This document shows, in pieces, positions 1 to 9,748 of a stretch of 64,000 nt of DNA. A program made the position numbers and the translations under genes. Under the pieces are notes generated by a model. It did no database searches, had not been told where the DNA came from, and saw nothing but the letters and a program-made list of their open reading frames with translations. The first letter of the stretch is position 1, and each line of letters begins with the position of its first letter. The DNA is from Pseudoduganella ginsengisoli (GTDB lineage: Bacteria; Pseudomonadota; Gammaproteobacteria; Burkholderiales; Burkholderiaceae_D): positions 310,001-374,000 of the forward strand of contig NZ_WNLA01000001.1 in the NCBI RefSeq assembly GCF_009720865.1, written 5' to 3'.

Positions 1-453
1 GAAATCCACCATGACTTCTTCCAGCTGGCGGGGGCTGGCGACGGCGCGCAGCAAGCGCGCCTCGGCGGTTTCCTGTGCAATACGGGCCACGACGGCACGG
101 CGCTGCTCCTTTGCGCCTTCCTCTTCGCCCCGCACGGCTTGCTGCGCGGCCTGGAACTGGCCCAGCACGGCACCGGCCGGCATTTGCACGGTGGACAGCG
201 CGGCCAGCCGCGCCGTCAGCGCTTCCGGCAGCGGTATGGATTCCGGCTGCAACTGGCGGGCAATCCACTGCTGCGGTCCCATGCGCACCACCTGGCCGAT
301 GTCGCCCGGCGCGGGTCCATACGCCAGCCGGTTCAGCACATGCAGCGCGGTTTCCCGCTCATCCTTTGTTCCTTCCAGCGGCGCCGGGTCTTCCGCGAAC
401 ACGGCCCCCGCCACAAACCAGAATAAGAGCAGCATCTTGCTCCATGCTCGCAT
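1..453 (-). CDS. DUF1800 family protein, N-terminal part (runs off the window)
   Basis: Only the first 151 codons are in the window; the 3' end lies beyond base 1. The ATG at 453 is preceded by a good ribosome site (GGGAGG). A short hydrophobic signal peptide (MLLLFWFVAGAVFA) is followed by the segment LNRLAYGPAPGDIGQVVRMG and then WIARQL, which is the typical opening of DUF1800 proteins. These are exported proteins of unknown biochemical role, usually encoded next to a DUF1501 protein. The family call rests on this opening motif; the rest of the protein cannot be seen. Confidence 0.75.
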   Translation of the reverse strand, partial: MRAWSKMLLLFWFVAGAVFAEDPAPLEGTKDERETALHVLNRLAYGPAPGDIGQVVRMGPQQWIARQLQPESIPLPEALTARLAALSTVQMPAGAVLGQFQAAQQAVRGEEEGAKEQRRAVVARIAQETAEARLLRAVASPRQLEEVMVDF

Positions 454-594
454 GTTTGCCTCCCGTGCTGTCGCCATAAGATTGTCAGGACATAACCAAG
501 ACTCTGAACTGCCAGTGTAGCCGCCGCCATCTGCCACAACCGCCTCTGCCATGTTTAGATCGTAAGCAAATGTTACGTTCGGCTGAATATTTAA

Positions 595-628
595 TCAAAC
601 GATCGATTGACTTATATCAATCGTTTGA
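595..628. promoter_or_regulatory. Inverted repeat, probable TetR operator
   Basis: TCAAACGATCGATTGA and TCAATCGTTTGA form an inverted repeat around CTTATA just upstream of the TetR gene. The left arm carries four extra bases relative to the right. A palindrome 22 bases before a TetR-family regulator that heads an efflux operon is the usual arrangement for autorepression and for control of the whole operon. No binding data are available. Confidence 0.6.
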
Positions 629-649
629 ATCTTGTGGTTAAATGTCAAG

Positions 650-1321
650 ATGAACGATCGAAACAAAATAAAAAAATCGCGCTCCGACGGAGAACAGTCG
701 CGCGAACGGCTGCTGCTGGCCGCCATGCGGCTGTTTGCCGAACAGGGTTATGCCAAAGCCTCCACCCGCGAAATCGCCCTCGCGGCGGGCGCCAATGTAG
801 CGGCGATCAGTTATTACTTTGGCGATAAAGCCGGCTTGTACCGGGCCGCTTTTGCCGCCATGTCGCTGGACCCGCACCAGAACATCGCGTCGTATGACCA
901 GCCGCATTTAACGCTGCGCCAGTCGCTGGAAATATTTTTCACCCAGATGCTGGCGCCGCTGCGCGAAGGCGACATCTCGCAACTGTGCAACCGCCTGTGG
1001 TTCCGCGAAATGCTGGAACCGACAGGGCTGTGGGCCAATGAAATTGAAAACAATATCCGGCCCGAACATGAAGCCATGGCGCGCATCATTTGCCGCCACC
1101 TGGGCCTGGCCGAGCCGGATGATGAAATCCACCGGCTGACTTTTTGCGTAGCGTCGCAGGCGCTGCTGCTGATGGTTGGCAGCGACGTGGTCAAGACACT
1201 CACGCCGCAACTGTTGAATGGGCCCGATGCGATCGGCCCATGGATCACACGGTTTACCAGTTTTGCCGAAGCGATGATCGAGGCAGAGAGAAATATACGT
1301 ACCCAAAAAAAGGACTCTTGA
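650..1321 (+). CDS. TetR/AcrR family regulator (CerR/CecR-like, DUF1956 C-terminal type)
   Basis: A 223-residue regulator with a basic N-terminus, then the TetR helix-turn-helix: RLFAEQGYAKASTREIALAAG followed by NVAAISYYFGDKAGLY. The C-terminal ligand domain (CNRLWFREMLEPTG, then RLTFCVASQALLLM) resembles the DUF1956 group of TetR proteins that control efflux genes, such as E. coli CecR. The ATG at 650 is preferred over an upstream in-frame TTG at 632; neither has a strong ribosome site. The stop overlaps the ATG of the outer-membrane factor by one base (TGATG), so the regulator is the first gene of the efflux operon and probably represses it together with itself through the palindrome at 595-628. 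Confidence 0.85.
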   Translation: MNDRNKIKKSRSDGEQSRERLLLAAMRLFAEQGYAKASTREIALAAGANVAAISYYFGDKAGLYRAAFAAMSLDPHQNIASYDQPHLTLRQSLEIFFTQMLAPLREGDISQLCNRLWFREMLEPTGLWANEIENNIRPEHEAMARIICRHLGLAEPDDEIHRLTFCVASQALLLMVGSDVVKTLTPQLLNGPDAIGPWITRFTSFAEAMIEAERNIRTQKKDS

Positions 1322-2877
1322 TGAATTCAACTCATCTCACGGCAGCCAACGCCAGGCGTACCACGCTGGCTTTGGCTGTTGCCGTGGCGCTGGGCGGCTG
1401 CTCGCTGACGGCGCCATCGGCCAAAGTGGATGCGCCCATTCCAGCGCAATGGCAGGCCGCCCTGCCTCACAATGGCGACGTCACGGACTTGAACCAGTGG
1501 TGGCGCAACCAGGGCGATCCCCTGCTGGCGCAACTGGTCGACGCGGCGCAAGCTGCCAGCCCGACGGTCGCGCAGGCGTCCGCGCGCATCGCACAATCGC
1601 GCGCCGAGCGCGTGGCGGCCGGCGCCGCGCTGGCGCCCAATGTGGACCTGGTGGCCAGCGCGCAGCGCATGAGCCAGCAGTCGGCCGTTCCGACCGGCAC
1701 CACCGTGCAAGGCGCGCTGCAGGCGTCGTGGGAAATCGACATCTTCGGCGCCGGACGCGCGACCCGCAATGCCGCACAGGCCCGCCTGGAAGGAGCGCAC
1801 GCAGGCTGGCATGAAGCGCGCGTGTCGATCGCAGCGGAAACAGCCAACCAGTATTACAGCCTGCGCGCCTGCGAACAAATGCAGACGGTGGCCGTGCAAG
1901 ATGCAGGCTCGCGCGCCCACACGGCGCGCCTGACGGAACTCAGTTCCAAGGCGGGCTTCGTGTCGCCGGCCGATGCCGCTATGGCCCGCGCCAGCGCCGC
2001 CGATGGCCGCAACCGCGCCACGGCGCAGCGCGCCACGTGCAATATCGCGGTCAAAGGCTTGTCGGCGCTGACGGCGATCCCTGAAGCAGAGCTGCGCGCC
2101 AAACTGGCCGATGGCGCAGCCACCGCGTATGCCGCGGCACAGGCGGCATTGCCTGCGGCCGCCCGCAACGCCGCCGTTGCCGCCACCGGTACGGCCGCCG
2201 GCAGCACGCAAGCTCCTGCTACCGCCGCTCCCCCTGCCATGACAGACGCCAGCCCGGCAATTGCCATCGCATCGCTGCCGGCCCAGGTGCTGAGCCAGCG
2301 CCCGGACGTTTATACGGCTGAGCGCGACGTGGCTGCCGCCAGCTATGAAGTGGGCGGCGCGCAGGCGCAGCGCTATCCCCGCGTGGCGCTGTCGGGTTCC
2401 ATCGGTGCGGCGAATTTCCACACCGGCGGGCAAAATACCCAGCTCGATACGTGGACCGTGGGCCCGCTGGCGCTGCAATTGCCGGTATTCGACGCCGGCC
2501 GCCGCCGCGCCAATATCGATGCGGCACAAGCGCGCTATGACTCTGCCGTGGTGGCGTACCGCGCCACGATCCGCAATGCCGTGCGCGAAGTGGAACAGGC
2601 ACTGGTAACGCTGAACGCCACCAGCGAGCGCGCGGCGGACGCGCATACGGCGCTGGCAGGCTACCGTACCGCATTTGCGGCCACCGAAGACCGCTACAAG
2701 AACGGCATGGCCAGCCTGCTGGAACTGGAAGATGCGCGCCGCATGCGGCTCGCTGCAGAAAACACGGTGATCACGTTGCAACAGGAACGCAGCGCAGCCT
2801 GGGTCGCGCTGTACCGCGCGGCCGGCGGCGGCTGGAATCCTGGCCAAGCCGCCGAAACCACAGCGAATAAACAATAA
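1321..2877 (+). CDS. RND efflux outer-membrane factor lipoprotein (NodT/OprM family)
   Basis: A 518-residue TolC-type channel. The N-terminus is a lipoprotein signal (LALAVAVALGGC, lipid-bearing Cys27). Two outer-membrane efflux repeats follow, with family landmarks WWRNQGDPLL, SWEIDIFGAG, LPAQVLSQRPDV and LQLPVFDAGRRRANI. A low-complexity Ala/Thr/Pro stretch at about residues 285-325 between the repeats is longer than usual for the family. It starts inside the TetR stop codon and is followed 12 bases later by the adaptor gene. It should form the outer-membrane exit duct for the RND pump encoded downstream. Confidence 0.9.
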   Translation: MNSTHLTAANARRTTLALAVAVALGGCSLTAPSAKVDAPIPAQWQAALPHNGDVTDLNQWWRNQGDPLLAQLVDAAQAASPTVAQASARIAQSRAERVAAGAALAPNVDLVASAQRMSQQSAVPTGTTVQGALQASWEIDIFGAGRATRNAAQARLEGAHAGWHEARVSIAAETANQYYSLRACEQMQTVAVQDAGSRAHTARLTELSSKAGFVSPADAAMARASAADGRNRATAQRATCNIAVKGLSALTAIPEAELRAKLADGAATAYAAAQAALPAAARNAAVAATGTAAGSTQAPATAAPPAMTDASPAIAIASLPAQVLSQRPDVYTAERDVAAASYEVGGAQAQRYPRVALSGSIGAANFHTGGQNTQLDTWTVGPLALQLPVFDAGRRRANIDAAQARYDSAVVAYRATIRNAVREVEQALVTLNATSERAADAHTALAGYRTAFAATEDRYKNGMASLLELEDARRMRLAAENTVITLQQERSAAWVALYRAAGGGWNPGQAAETTANKQ

Positions 2878-2889
2878 CGGAACCGACCA

Positions 2890-4059
2890 ATGAAGAATAC
2901 CCTGCAAACCCGTCTCCGCCCACTGCTGGTGCTGATGGCTGCCGCCTTTGCGCTGCATGCCGCGCTGTCTCCTTCCGCGCAGGCGGACGACAAAGCCGCC
3001 GCCGCACCGAAAGCCGCGCTGACCGTCACCACTGCCAAGCCGTCCACCAGCCGCCTGCCGATCACCATCGGCGCCAACGGCAATATCACGGCATGGCAGG
3101 AAGCGTCGATCGGCAGCGAATCGAATGGCTTGCGCCTGACGGAAGTAAAAGTCAACGTGGGCGACGTGGTCGACAAGGGCGACGTGCTGGCCACGTTTTC
3201 CAGTGAAACCGTGAATGCCGACCTGGCGCAAGCCAAGGCAGCGCTGATGGAAGCGGAAGCCAGTGCGGCCGAAGCCACCGCCAATGCACAGCGCGCCCGC
3301 GCACTCGACACGTCCGGCGCCCTGTCGGCCCAGCAGATCAGCCAATACCTGACCAACGAACAAATGGCCAAGGCGCGCGTGGCGTCGGCCAAAGCCGCCG
3401 TGGCCAGCCAGTCGCTGCGCCTCAAATACACGCAAGTGACGGCGCCCGACAGCGGCGTGATTTCCGCCCGCATGGCCACCGTGGGCGCCGTCGCCGGTCC
3501 GGGCACGGAATTGTTCCGCATGATCCGCCAGGGCCGCCTGGAATGGCGCGCGGAAGTCACGGCAGCGGATTTGCCGAAAATCCGCACCGGCGCTACCGCT
3601 ATCGTGAAAGCCGCGAACGGCACGGAATTGACGGGCAAGGTGCGCATGGTGGCGCCGACCGTCGATCCGCAAAACCGCTTTGCGCTGGTGTATGTCGACC
3701 TGCCTGCCGTGAAAGGCAAAGACGGCGCCGCCTTCAAGGCCGGCATGTTTGCCAGTGGCCGTTTCGAGCTGGGCGCCAGCGAAGCATTGACCTTGCCGCA
3801 GCAGGCCGTCGTCGTGCGTGATGGCTTCAGCTATGTGTTCCGCGTCAACCCTGACAAGAAAGTGTCGCGCATCAAGGTGACGGCAGGCCGCCGCATCGGC
3901 GAACAGGTGGAAATCGTGTCCGGTATTGACGCGAACTCGCAAGTGGTAGTCAGCGGCGCCGGTTTCCTCAATGATGGCGACGTGGTCAGTGTGGCGGCGG
4001 CCCCCGCTCCGGCGCCCGTCCCGGCAGGCAGCGCGGCAAAAGCCGCCAAGCCCCGATAA
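2890..4059 (+). CDS. RND efflux periplasmic adaptor subunit (membrane fusion protein)
   Basis: 389 residues with a cleavable signal peptide (LLVLMAAAFALHAALSPSAQA). The order is typical of the family: a barrel-sandwich/lipoyl half (VGDVVDKGDVLATF), an alpha-helical hairpin rich in Ala and Gln, the second lipoyl half (YTQVTAPDSGVISARMATVG), then beta-barrel and membrane-proximal domains (LPQQAVVVRDGFSYVFRV). It links the inner-membrane pump (next gene, 9 bases downstream) to the outer-membrane factor (preceding gene). Substrate cannot be read from the sequence. Confidence 0.9.
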   Translation: MKNTLQTRLRPLLVLMAAAFALHAALSPSAQADDKAAAAPKAALTVTTAKPSTSRLPITIGANGNITAWQEASIGSESNGLRLTEVKVNVGDVVDKGDVLATFSSETVNADLAQAKAALMEAEASAAEATANAQRARALDTSGALSAQQISQYLTNEQMAKARVASAKAAVASQSLRLKYTQVTAPDSGVISARMATVGAVAGPGTELFRMIRQGRLEWRAEVTAADLPKIRTGATAIVKAANGTELTGKVRMVAPTVDPQNRFALVYVDLPAVKGKDGAAFKAGMFASGRFELGASEALTLPQQAVVVRDGFSYVFRVNPDKKVSRIKVTAGRRIGEQVEIVSGIDANSQVVVSGAGFLNDGDVVSVAAAPAPAPVPAGSAAKAAKPR

Positions 4060-4068
4060 GGAGCCGCT

Positions 4069-7000
4069 GTGAACTTATCTTCCTTATCGATCAAGCACCC
4101 GATCCCCGCGATCATGCTGTTCTTCCTGCTGTCGTTTGCAGGATTGCTGGCCTATAAAGCCAACCCGGTACAAGACTTCCCGGACATCCAGCTGCCTGTG
4201 GTGATTGTCACCGCCAGCTTGCCGGGCGCTGCGCCGGCCCAGCTGGAAACCGAAGTGGCGCGCAAGATCGAAGATGCGATCGCGCCGCTGCAAGGCGTGA
4301 AACACATCCACACCTCCGTGCTGGACGGTGTCGCCACCGTGACGGTGGAATTCAACCTGGAGAAGAATGTCTCCGACGCCGTCAATGAAATCCGCGACGC
4401 CGTGGCCCAGGTGCGGGCCGACATGCCGGGCGAATTGCGCGACCCGGTCGTCAACAAGGTGTCGACCGCAGGCCGCTCCGTGCTGACCTATACCGCATCG
4501 GCCAAGGACAGCAAGGCGACCGACATCCAGGAATTGAGCTGGTACGTCGACAATGACGTGACCAAGCGCCTGCTGACGGTGAAAGGCGTGGGCCAGGTCA
4601 AGCGCATCGGCGGCGCCCTGCGTGAAATCCGCGTGGAACTCGACGACAGCCGTATGGCGGCGCTGAAGGTGTCGGCGCTCGACGTATCGCGCCAGCTGCG
4701 CATGGTGCAGCGTGAAGCGCCGGGCGGCCGTGGCGACGTATCCGGCGCGGAGCAGTCCGTGCGCACCATCGGCACCGTGAAAAGCGCGGCCGAGCTGGCG
4801 GAGCTGGATATCCCGCTGCCGGAAGGCCGTCATATCCGCCTCGACCAGGTGGCCACCGTCACCGACACGACGGCGGAAAGGCGCGCCGTGGCGGAACAGG
4901 ATGGCAAGCCGGTGGTGGCGTTTGAAGTCTTCCGCACCAAGGGCGCCAGTGAAACGCAGGTGGCCAATGATGTGAAAGCTGCCATCGAAGAAATGCGCAA
5001 GGCGCATCCGACGTACGACCTGCACATGTCGATCGACAATGCCGCGCCTATCCATGAAAACTTCGAAGGCTCGATGGAACTGCTGTATGAAGGCGCGATC
5101 CTGGCCGTGCTGGTGGTGTGGTGGTTCTTGCGCGACTGGCGCGCCACGCTGGTTGCAGCGGCGGCGCTGCCGCTGTCGGTGCTGCCGGCCTTCCTCGGCA
5201 TTTATTTGTTCGGCTATACGCTCAACACCGTGACCCTGCTGTCGCTGGCGCTGGTGGTGGGCGTGCTGGTGGACGACGCCATCGTGGAAATCGAGAATAT
5301 TTCGCGCCACCTGCGCATGGGCAAATCGCCGTATGAAGCGGCGATGGAAGCTGCCGATGAAATCGGGATGGCCGTGATTGCCACCACGTTTGCACTGGTG
5401 GCCGTGTTCCTGCCGACCGCGTTCATGGGCGGCATCCCCGGCCTGTTCTTCAAGCAGTTCGGCTGGACCGCCGTGCTGGCCGTGCTGGCGTCGCTGGTGG
5501 TCGCCCGTTTGCTGACGCCGATGATGGCGGCCTATATCCTGAAGCCGGTCGCGCACACCGATGAAGTGGACGGCCCCGTCATGCAGCGCTACATGCGCGT
5601 CATGCAGTGGTGCCTGAAGCATCGCCTGATCACGGCCATCGCGTCGGCAGCTTTCTTTGTCGGCTCCATCATGCTGGTGCCGCTGCTGCCGACCGGCTTC
5701 GTGCCGCCGGCCGACCGTGGCCAGACGCAAGTGACGGTGGAATTGCCGCCGGGTTCGACCTTGAAGGAAACGCGCGCGATTGCCGAGCAGGCCCGCGTGG
5801 CCGCCATGGAAGTCAAAGGCGTGGTCGGCATCTTCAGCTCGATCGGCGGCGGCTCGTCCGGCGACGCCTTTGCGCCGGGCGCCGCAGCCGAAGCGCGCCG
5901 CGCCGTGCTGACCTTGACTACCGTGCACCGCAACGACCGCAAGGAAACCGTCGCGCAAATGGAAGAAAAAATCCGCACGCGCCTCAACAGCATTCCCGGC
6001 GCCCGCTTCACCGTGGGGCCGCAAGATACGGGTGTGAAAATGCAGCTGGTGCTGCAAAGCGAAAACGCGCAGGCGCTGATTGAATCGGCACAAAAAGTCG
6101 AGCGCGAATTGCGCACGCTGAAAGGCATCGGCAACGTCAATTCCAGCGCATCGCTGGTGCGTCCCGAAATCATTGTGCGCCCTGACTTTGCCCGTGCGGC
6201 GGACCTGGGGGTGACGTCGGCCGCCATCGGCGAAACCGTGCGCGTGGCGACGGCCGGCGACTACGACTTCGACATGACGAAGATGAATTTGCCGGAGCGG
6301 CAAGTGCCGATCCGCGTCAAGCTGCCGGACGCCGTGCGCGCCGACCTCGACGCCATCGGCCGGCTGACGGTGCCGGGCAAGAATGGCCCCGTGATGCTGT
6401 CGACCGTGGCGGACATTTCCATGGAATCCGGCCCGGCGCAAATCAACCGCCTGGACCGTTCACGCAACGTCACGCTGGAAGTGGAATTGAATGGCCGCTC
6501 GCTGGGTGAAGTCAATGAAGAAGCACGCGCGCTGCCATCGATGAAAGCGCTGCCGCCATCCGTGCACATCGCGGAACTGGGCGACGCGCAGGAAATGCAG
6601 GCGCTGTTTGCCAGCTTCGGTATCGCGATGCTGATCGGCGTGATTTGCATTTACTGCGTGCTGGTGCTGCTGTTCCAGGACTTCATGCAGCCAGCCACGA
6701 TTCTCGCGGCGCTGCCGCTGTCGATCGGCGGCGCCTTTGTCGCGCTCTTGATTACCCGCAGCGCGCTGTCGATGCCATCAATGATCGGCTTGATCATGCT
6801 GATGGGGATCGTGACGAAGAACTCGATTCTGCTGGTCGATTACGCCATCATTGCGCGCCGCGAAGGCATGAAACGTTTCGACGCGCTGGTCGATGCGTGC
6901 CACAAGCGTTCGCGCCCGATCCTGATGACCACCATCGCCATGGGCGCCGGCATGATGCCGCTGGCGCTGGGCATGGGTGCGGATCCGAGTTTCCGTGCGC

Positions 7001-7203
7001 CGATGGCGCGCGCCGTGATCGGCGGCTTGATCACGTCCACCTTGCTGTCGCTGCTGGTGGTGCCGGCCGTATTCACGTACATCGACGACCTGGAACACTT
7101 CATGAAACGCTGCCTGGGCATGCTGCGCAAGAACAAGCATGCCGCAGCGGCGCCGCATGAAACGCACAAGCAAATCCAGAACGACGTCATTCCATCGAAA
7201 TAG
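4069..7203 (+). CDS. RND family inner-membrane efflux permease (HAE1/AcrB-like)
   Basis: 1044 residues, full length for a hydrophobe/amphiphile RND pump. The start is GTG at 4069, with AAGGAG just before it. Features visible: first membrane helix (IPAIMLFFLLSFAGLLAY), porter domain segment NPVQDFPDIQLPVVIV, large periplasmic loops duplicated in both halves, and the proton-relay helix VGVLVDDAIVEIENI with paired Asp residues. The second half repeats this plan (LIMLMGIVTKNSILLVDYAI). As last gene of the tetR operon it supplies the energised pump. It ends two bases before the convergent stop of the next efflux operon, with no obvious terminator in between. Confidence 0.93.
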   Translation: MNLSSLSIKHPIPAIMLFFLLSFAGLLAYKANPVQDFPDIQLPVVIVTASLPGAAPAQLETEVARKIEDAIAPLQGVKHIHTSVLDGVATVTVEFNLEKNVSDAVNEIRDAVAQVRADMPGELRDPVVNKVSTAGRSVLTYTASAKDSKATDIQELSWYVDNDVTKRLLTVKGVGQVKRIGGALREIRVELDDSRMAALKVSALDVSRQLRMVQREAPGGRGDVSGAEQSVRTIGTVKSAAELAELDIPLPEGRHIRLDQVATVTDTTAERRAVAEQDGKPVVAFEVFRTKGASETQVANDVKAAIEEMRKAHPTYDLHMSIDNAAPIHENFEGSMELLYEGAILAVLVVWWFLRDWRATLVAAAALPLSVLPAFLGIYLFGYTLNTVTLLSLALVVGVLVDDAIVEIENISRHLRMGKSPYEAAMEAADEIGMAVIATTFALVAVFLPTAFMGGIPGLFFKQFGWTAVLAVLASLVVARLLTPMMAAYILKPVAHTDEVDGPVMQRYMRVMQWCLKHRLITAIASAAFFVGSIMLVPLLPTGFVPPADRGQTQVTVELPPGSTLKETRAIAEQARVAAMEVKGVVGIFSSIGGGSSGDAFAPGAAAEARRAVLTLTTVHRNDRKETVAQMEEKIRTRLNSIPGARFTVGPQDTGVKMQLVLQSENAQALIESAQKVERELRTLKGIGNVNSSASLVRPEIIVRPDFARAADLGVTSAAIGETVRVATAGDYDFDMTKMNLPERQVPIRVKLPDAVRADLDAIGRLTVPGKNGPVMLSTVADISMESGPAQINRLDRSRNVTLEVELNGRSLGEVNEEARALPSMKALPPSVHIAELGDAQEMQALFASFGIAMLIGVICIYCVLVLLFQDFMQPATILAALPLSIGGAFVALLITRSALSMPSMIGLIMLMGIVTKNSILLVDYAIIARREGMKRFDALVDACHKRSRPILMTTIAMGAGMMPLALGMGADPSFRAPMARAVIGGLITSTLLSLLVVPAVFTYIDDLEHFMKRCLGMLRKNKHAAAAPHETHKQIQNDVIPSK

Positions 7204-7205
7204 CG

Positions 7206-8621
7206 TTAGGCAGGTCCCCACCCTCCGCCCAGGGCACGGTAAAGGTCTACCGTCGCCACCAGCAGGCGCGCTTTCAACTGAAGGCGCGCCACATCCGCAG
7301 CGTACAACGTGCGCTGCGCATCCAACTCTTCCAGGTACGGCGCATAGCCATTGCGGTAGCGGTTGCGCGCAATACGCAGCGTTTCTTCCGCCTGTGCGCG
7401 GCGTTCCTCGTTGACCGTCAATTGTTCGCGCAGGCGGGCAATGGCGCCCAGCGCATTGTCTGTTTCCGCAAACGCGGCGCGCGCCGTGTTTTCATAGGCA
7501 ATCAGCGCCTGGTCGCGCTGGTAGGCGGCGGCTTCCATTTGCGCCTGCCCCCGGCCACCATCGAACAGGGGGCCGGCCACGATGCCGGCCAGCTTCCATA
7601 AATGCGCCGGGTCGGCCAGCAAATCGTGCAAGGTGGCTGATTGCAGGCCGCCTTGCACGGTCAGGCGGAACGATGGCAGCAGCTGGCCGCGGGTAGCCGC
7701 CAGCTGGGCAACGGCGGCTTGCGCATTGCGGGCCGCGCGGGCAATGTCGGGGCGGCGCTGCAGCAGTTCCGACGGCAGGCCGGCGCCCACTTGCGGCGGC
7801 GCCAGATCAGCCAGCGCCCTGCCGCGCGCTATGGGACCGGGATTGCCGCCAGCCAGCATGGCCAATGCATTTTCCTGTTCAAACACCTGGCGCTGCAATA
7901 GCGGCACCTGTTCGCTGGCGGCCAGGTATTCCGATTGCGCCTGCAGCCACTCCAGCTTCGAGCTGTATCCCACTTCGAACTGGCGGCGCGCCAGGTCGCG
8001 CGAACGTTCACGCGATGCCAGCGTGGCTCGCGCCAGTTCCAGCTGCGCATCGAGGCCCCGCAAATTCAGGTAGCCCGAGGCAATGGTGGCGGCAATCGAC
8101 AGGCGGGCCGCATCGAGGCCCGCCTGCTCGGCCAGGTAGCTGGCCTGCGCCGCATCGGTTTGCTGCTGCAGCCTGCCCCACACGTCGATTTCGTAGGCGG
8201 CCTGGAATTCCGCTACGTAGGCATTGGCCGTGCGGGGTGCACCGGTGGCTGTCAGCGCCCGGGCGCGGGCCGGCGCTGCATCGTAGGTGACGTTCGGCTG
8301 CTGCGCCGACTGGGCCACTGCAACGCGGGCGCGGTATTCGGCCACGCGGGCTTGCGCGATGCGCAAGTCGCCGTTGTGCTGAAGTGCCGCGTCTACCAGT
8401 GCGGCCAGCGCAGGGTCGCCGTAAGACTGCCACCAGCGGGTATCGGCTGGGGCGGCCATGCCTGCAGCCACGGCCGTGCGCCATCCGTCAGGCGCCTGCA
8501 ATGCGGACGGTGGCGGCGGAGGCGTCTTGGCGGCGCACCCGGCAAGTATGGCTGCCGCGATCGCCGCCACTGTTGCAGCCAGCGCGGCATTTCCAGCGCC
8601 CGCCCTGATGCCGCCATTCAT
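7206..8621 (-). CDS. Efflux outer-membrane factor lipoprotein (NodT family), second system
   Basis: 471 residues with a lipoprotein signal (AAIAAAILAGC) followed by a proline run. Family landmarks are WWQSYGDPALAALVDAAL, AYEIDVWGRLQQQTDAAQASY, LPSELLQRRPDI and GPLFDGGRGQAQMEAA. It is the last gene of a three-gene operon on the minus strand; its ATG overlaps the stop of the HlyD adaptor by four bases. It is a different protein from the outer-membrane factor at 1321-2877 and shows no close residue identity by eye, so the two systems are separate pumps rather than a tandem duplication. Confidence 0.9.
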   Translation of the reverse strand: MNGGIRAGAGNAALAATVAAIAAAILAGCAAKTPPPPPSALQAPDGWRTAVAAGMAAPADTRWWQSYGDPALAALVDAALQHNGDLRIAQARVAEYRARVAVAQSAQQPNVTYDAAPARARALTATGAPRTANAYVAEFQAAYEIDVWGRLQQQTDAAQASYLAEQAGLDAARLSIAATIASGYLNLRGLDAQLELARATLASRERSRDLARRQFEVGYSSKLEWLQAQSEYLAASEQVPLLQRQVFEQENALAMLAGGNPGPIARGRALADLAPPQVGAGLPSELLQRRPDIARAARNAQAAVAQLAATRGQLLPSFRLTVQGGLQSATLHDLLADPAHLWKLAGIVAGPLFDGGRGQAQMEAAAYQRDQALIAYENTARAAFAETDNALGAIARLREQLTVNEERRAQAEETLRIARNRYRNGYAPYLEELDAQRTLYAADVARLQLKARLLVATVDLYRALGGGWGPA

Positions 8622-9748
8622 TTCTGTACCCCCGGCGCATCCTTCGGCACGGACGACGTATCAATGCTGACAATGACGGACATGCCGGGCCGCAGCCGCT
8701 CTGTTTCGCCCTGCCCCTGGTCGATGCGGATGCGCACGGGGATGCGCTGCGCAATCTTTACATAATTGCCCGTCGCATTATCGGCAGGCAGTACGGCGAA
8801 TTCCGATCCTGTGGCGGGAGAAATACGTTCCACCTGCCCCGTCATTTGCGCGCCATCCAGCGCATCGACGCGGAACGTCACGCTCTGGCCGATGCGCACG
8901 TTATTCATTTGCGTTTCCTTCAAATTCGCCACCACCCACAACTGGCGCGGCACCAGGCCCATTAACTGGGCGCCCGTATTGACGTAAGCGCCCTGGCGCA
9001 CGGTGACTTGTCCCAGCTGGCCATCGGACGGCGCGGTAATGCGGGTATTGTCGAGGTCTACTTGCGCAGCCTTCAGCGCGGCGGCCGCACTGTCCACTGC
9101 CGCTTGCAGCGACTGGCGGTTGACGGTCACGGCTTGCGCCTGTTCCTTCGCGATGTCGAGCGCGGCCCGCGCCTGCGCCACGGCAGCCGTGCTTTGCGCA
9201 CGGGCGGCTTTTTGCGCATCCTGTTCACGGACGGACAGTGAACCATCGGCCACCAGCACATCGACGCGCGCCAGGTCGGCCTGCGCCCGCGTGGCCTGCG
9301 CCTGCGCATTGGCCAGCGCGGCCTCGTTCAGCGCCACCGTCGCATGGGCGCCCCGGCGCGACTGTTCCCAGTTGGCCAGCGCAGCCTGCTGCGCAGCCAG
9401 TTGCGCCTGCGCCTGTTCCAGCCGCTGGCGGTATAGGCGGTCATCGAGCTGCACCAGCAAATCACCTGCTTTGACGTGCTGGAAATCCTGCACTTTGACG
9501 GCCGTGACATAGCCAGGCAGCTGGGTGCCGATCAGCGTGACCTGGCCACGCACCAGTGCATTTTCCGTCGTCACGATGGGCGTGCTGAACGGCGGCAGGC
9601 GCCATGCATACAGCACGACCAACACGCCGATGATCGCCACCAGCAGGAAGCCTGCCACGGCAAAGCGCTGCTGGCGGGTGTCAGCGGGCGGCGTGTCCAG
9701 TGCGGCGGCGGGGGCGGTGGATACAGTTTCGGGAGGTGTGCTCATCAC
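8618..9748 (-). CDS. HlyD/EmrA-type membrane fusion protein
   Basis: 376 residues with one N-terminal membrane helix (FAVAGFLLVAIIGVLVVLYAW), then a lipoyl half, a long coiled coil rich in Ala and Gln, the second lipoyl half (VDLDNTRITAPSDGQLGQVTV) and a barrel domain with PVRIRIDQGQ. This is the EmrA/FarA layout, which partners with 14-helix MFS pumps. Four-base overlaps at both ends (with the MFS gene upstream and the outer-membrane factor downstream) show translational coupling in one operon. Confidence 0.9.
   Translation of the reverse strand: MMSTPPETVSTAPAAALDTPPADTRQQRFAVAGFLLVAIIGVLVVLYAWRLPPFSTPIVTTENALVRGQVTLIGTQLPGYVTAVKVQDFQHVKAGDLLVQLDDRLYRQRLEQAQAQLAAQQAALANWEQSRRGAHATVALNEAALANAQAQATRAQADLARVDVLVADGSLSVREQDAQKAARAQSTAAVAQARAALDIAKEQAQAVTVNRQSLQAAVDSAAAALKAAQVDLDNTRITAPSDGQLGQVTVRQGAYVNTGAQLMGLVPRQLWVVANLKETQMNNVRIGQSVTFRVDALDGAQMTGQVERISPATGSEFAVLPADNATGNYVKIAQRIPVRIRIDQGQGETERLRPGMSVIVSIDTSSVPKDAPGVQK

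Noticed and set aside
1327..3942. Very long open frame on the minus strand opposite the outer-membrane factor and adaptor genes
   Set aside because: Composition is His/Arg/Gln-rich and without motifs; both plus-strand genes have clear family motifs, so this is a GC-driven antisense frame.
4084..6441. 785-codon minus-strand frame opposite the RND permease
   Set aside because: The plus-strand permease is unmistakable; the antisense translation is His/Arg/Gln-rich noise.
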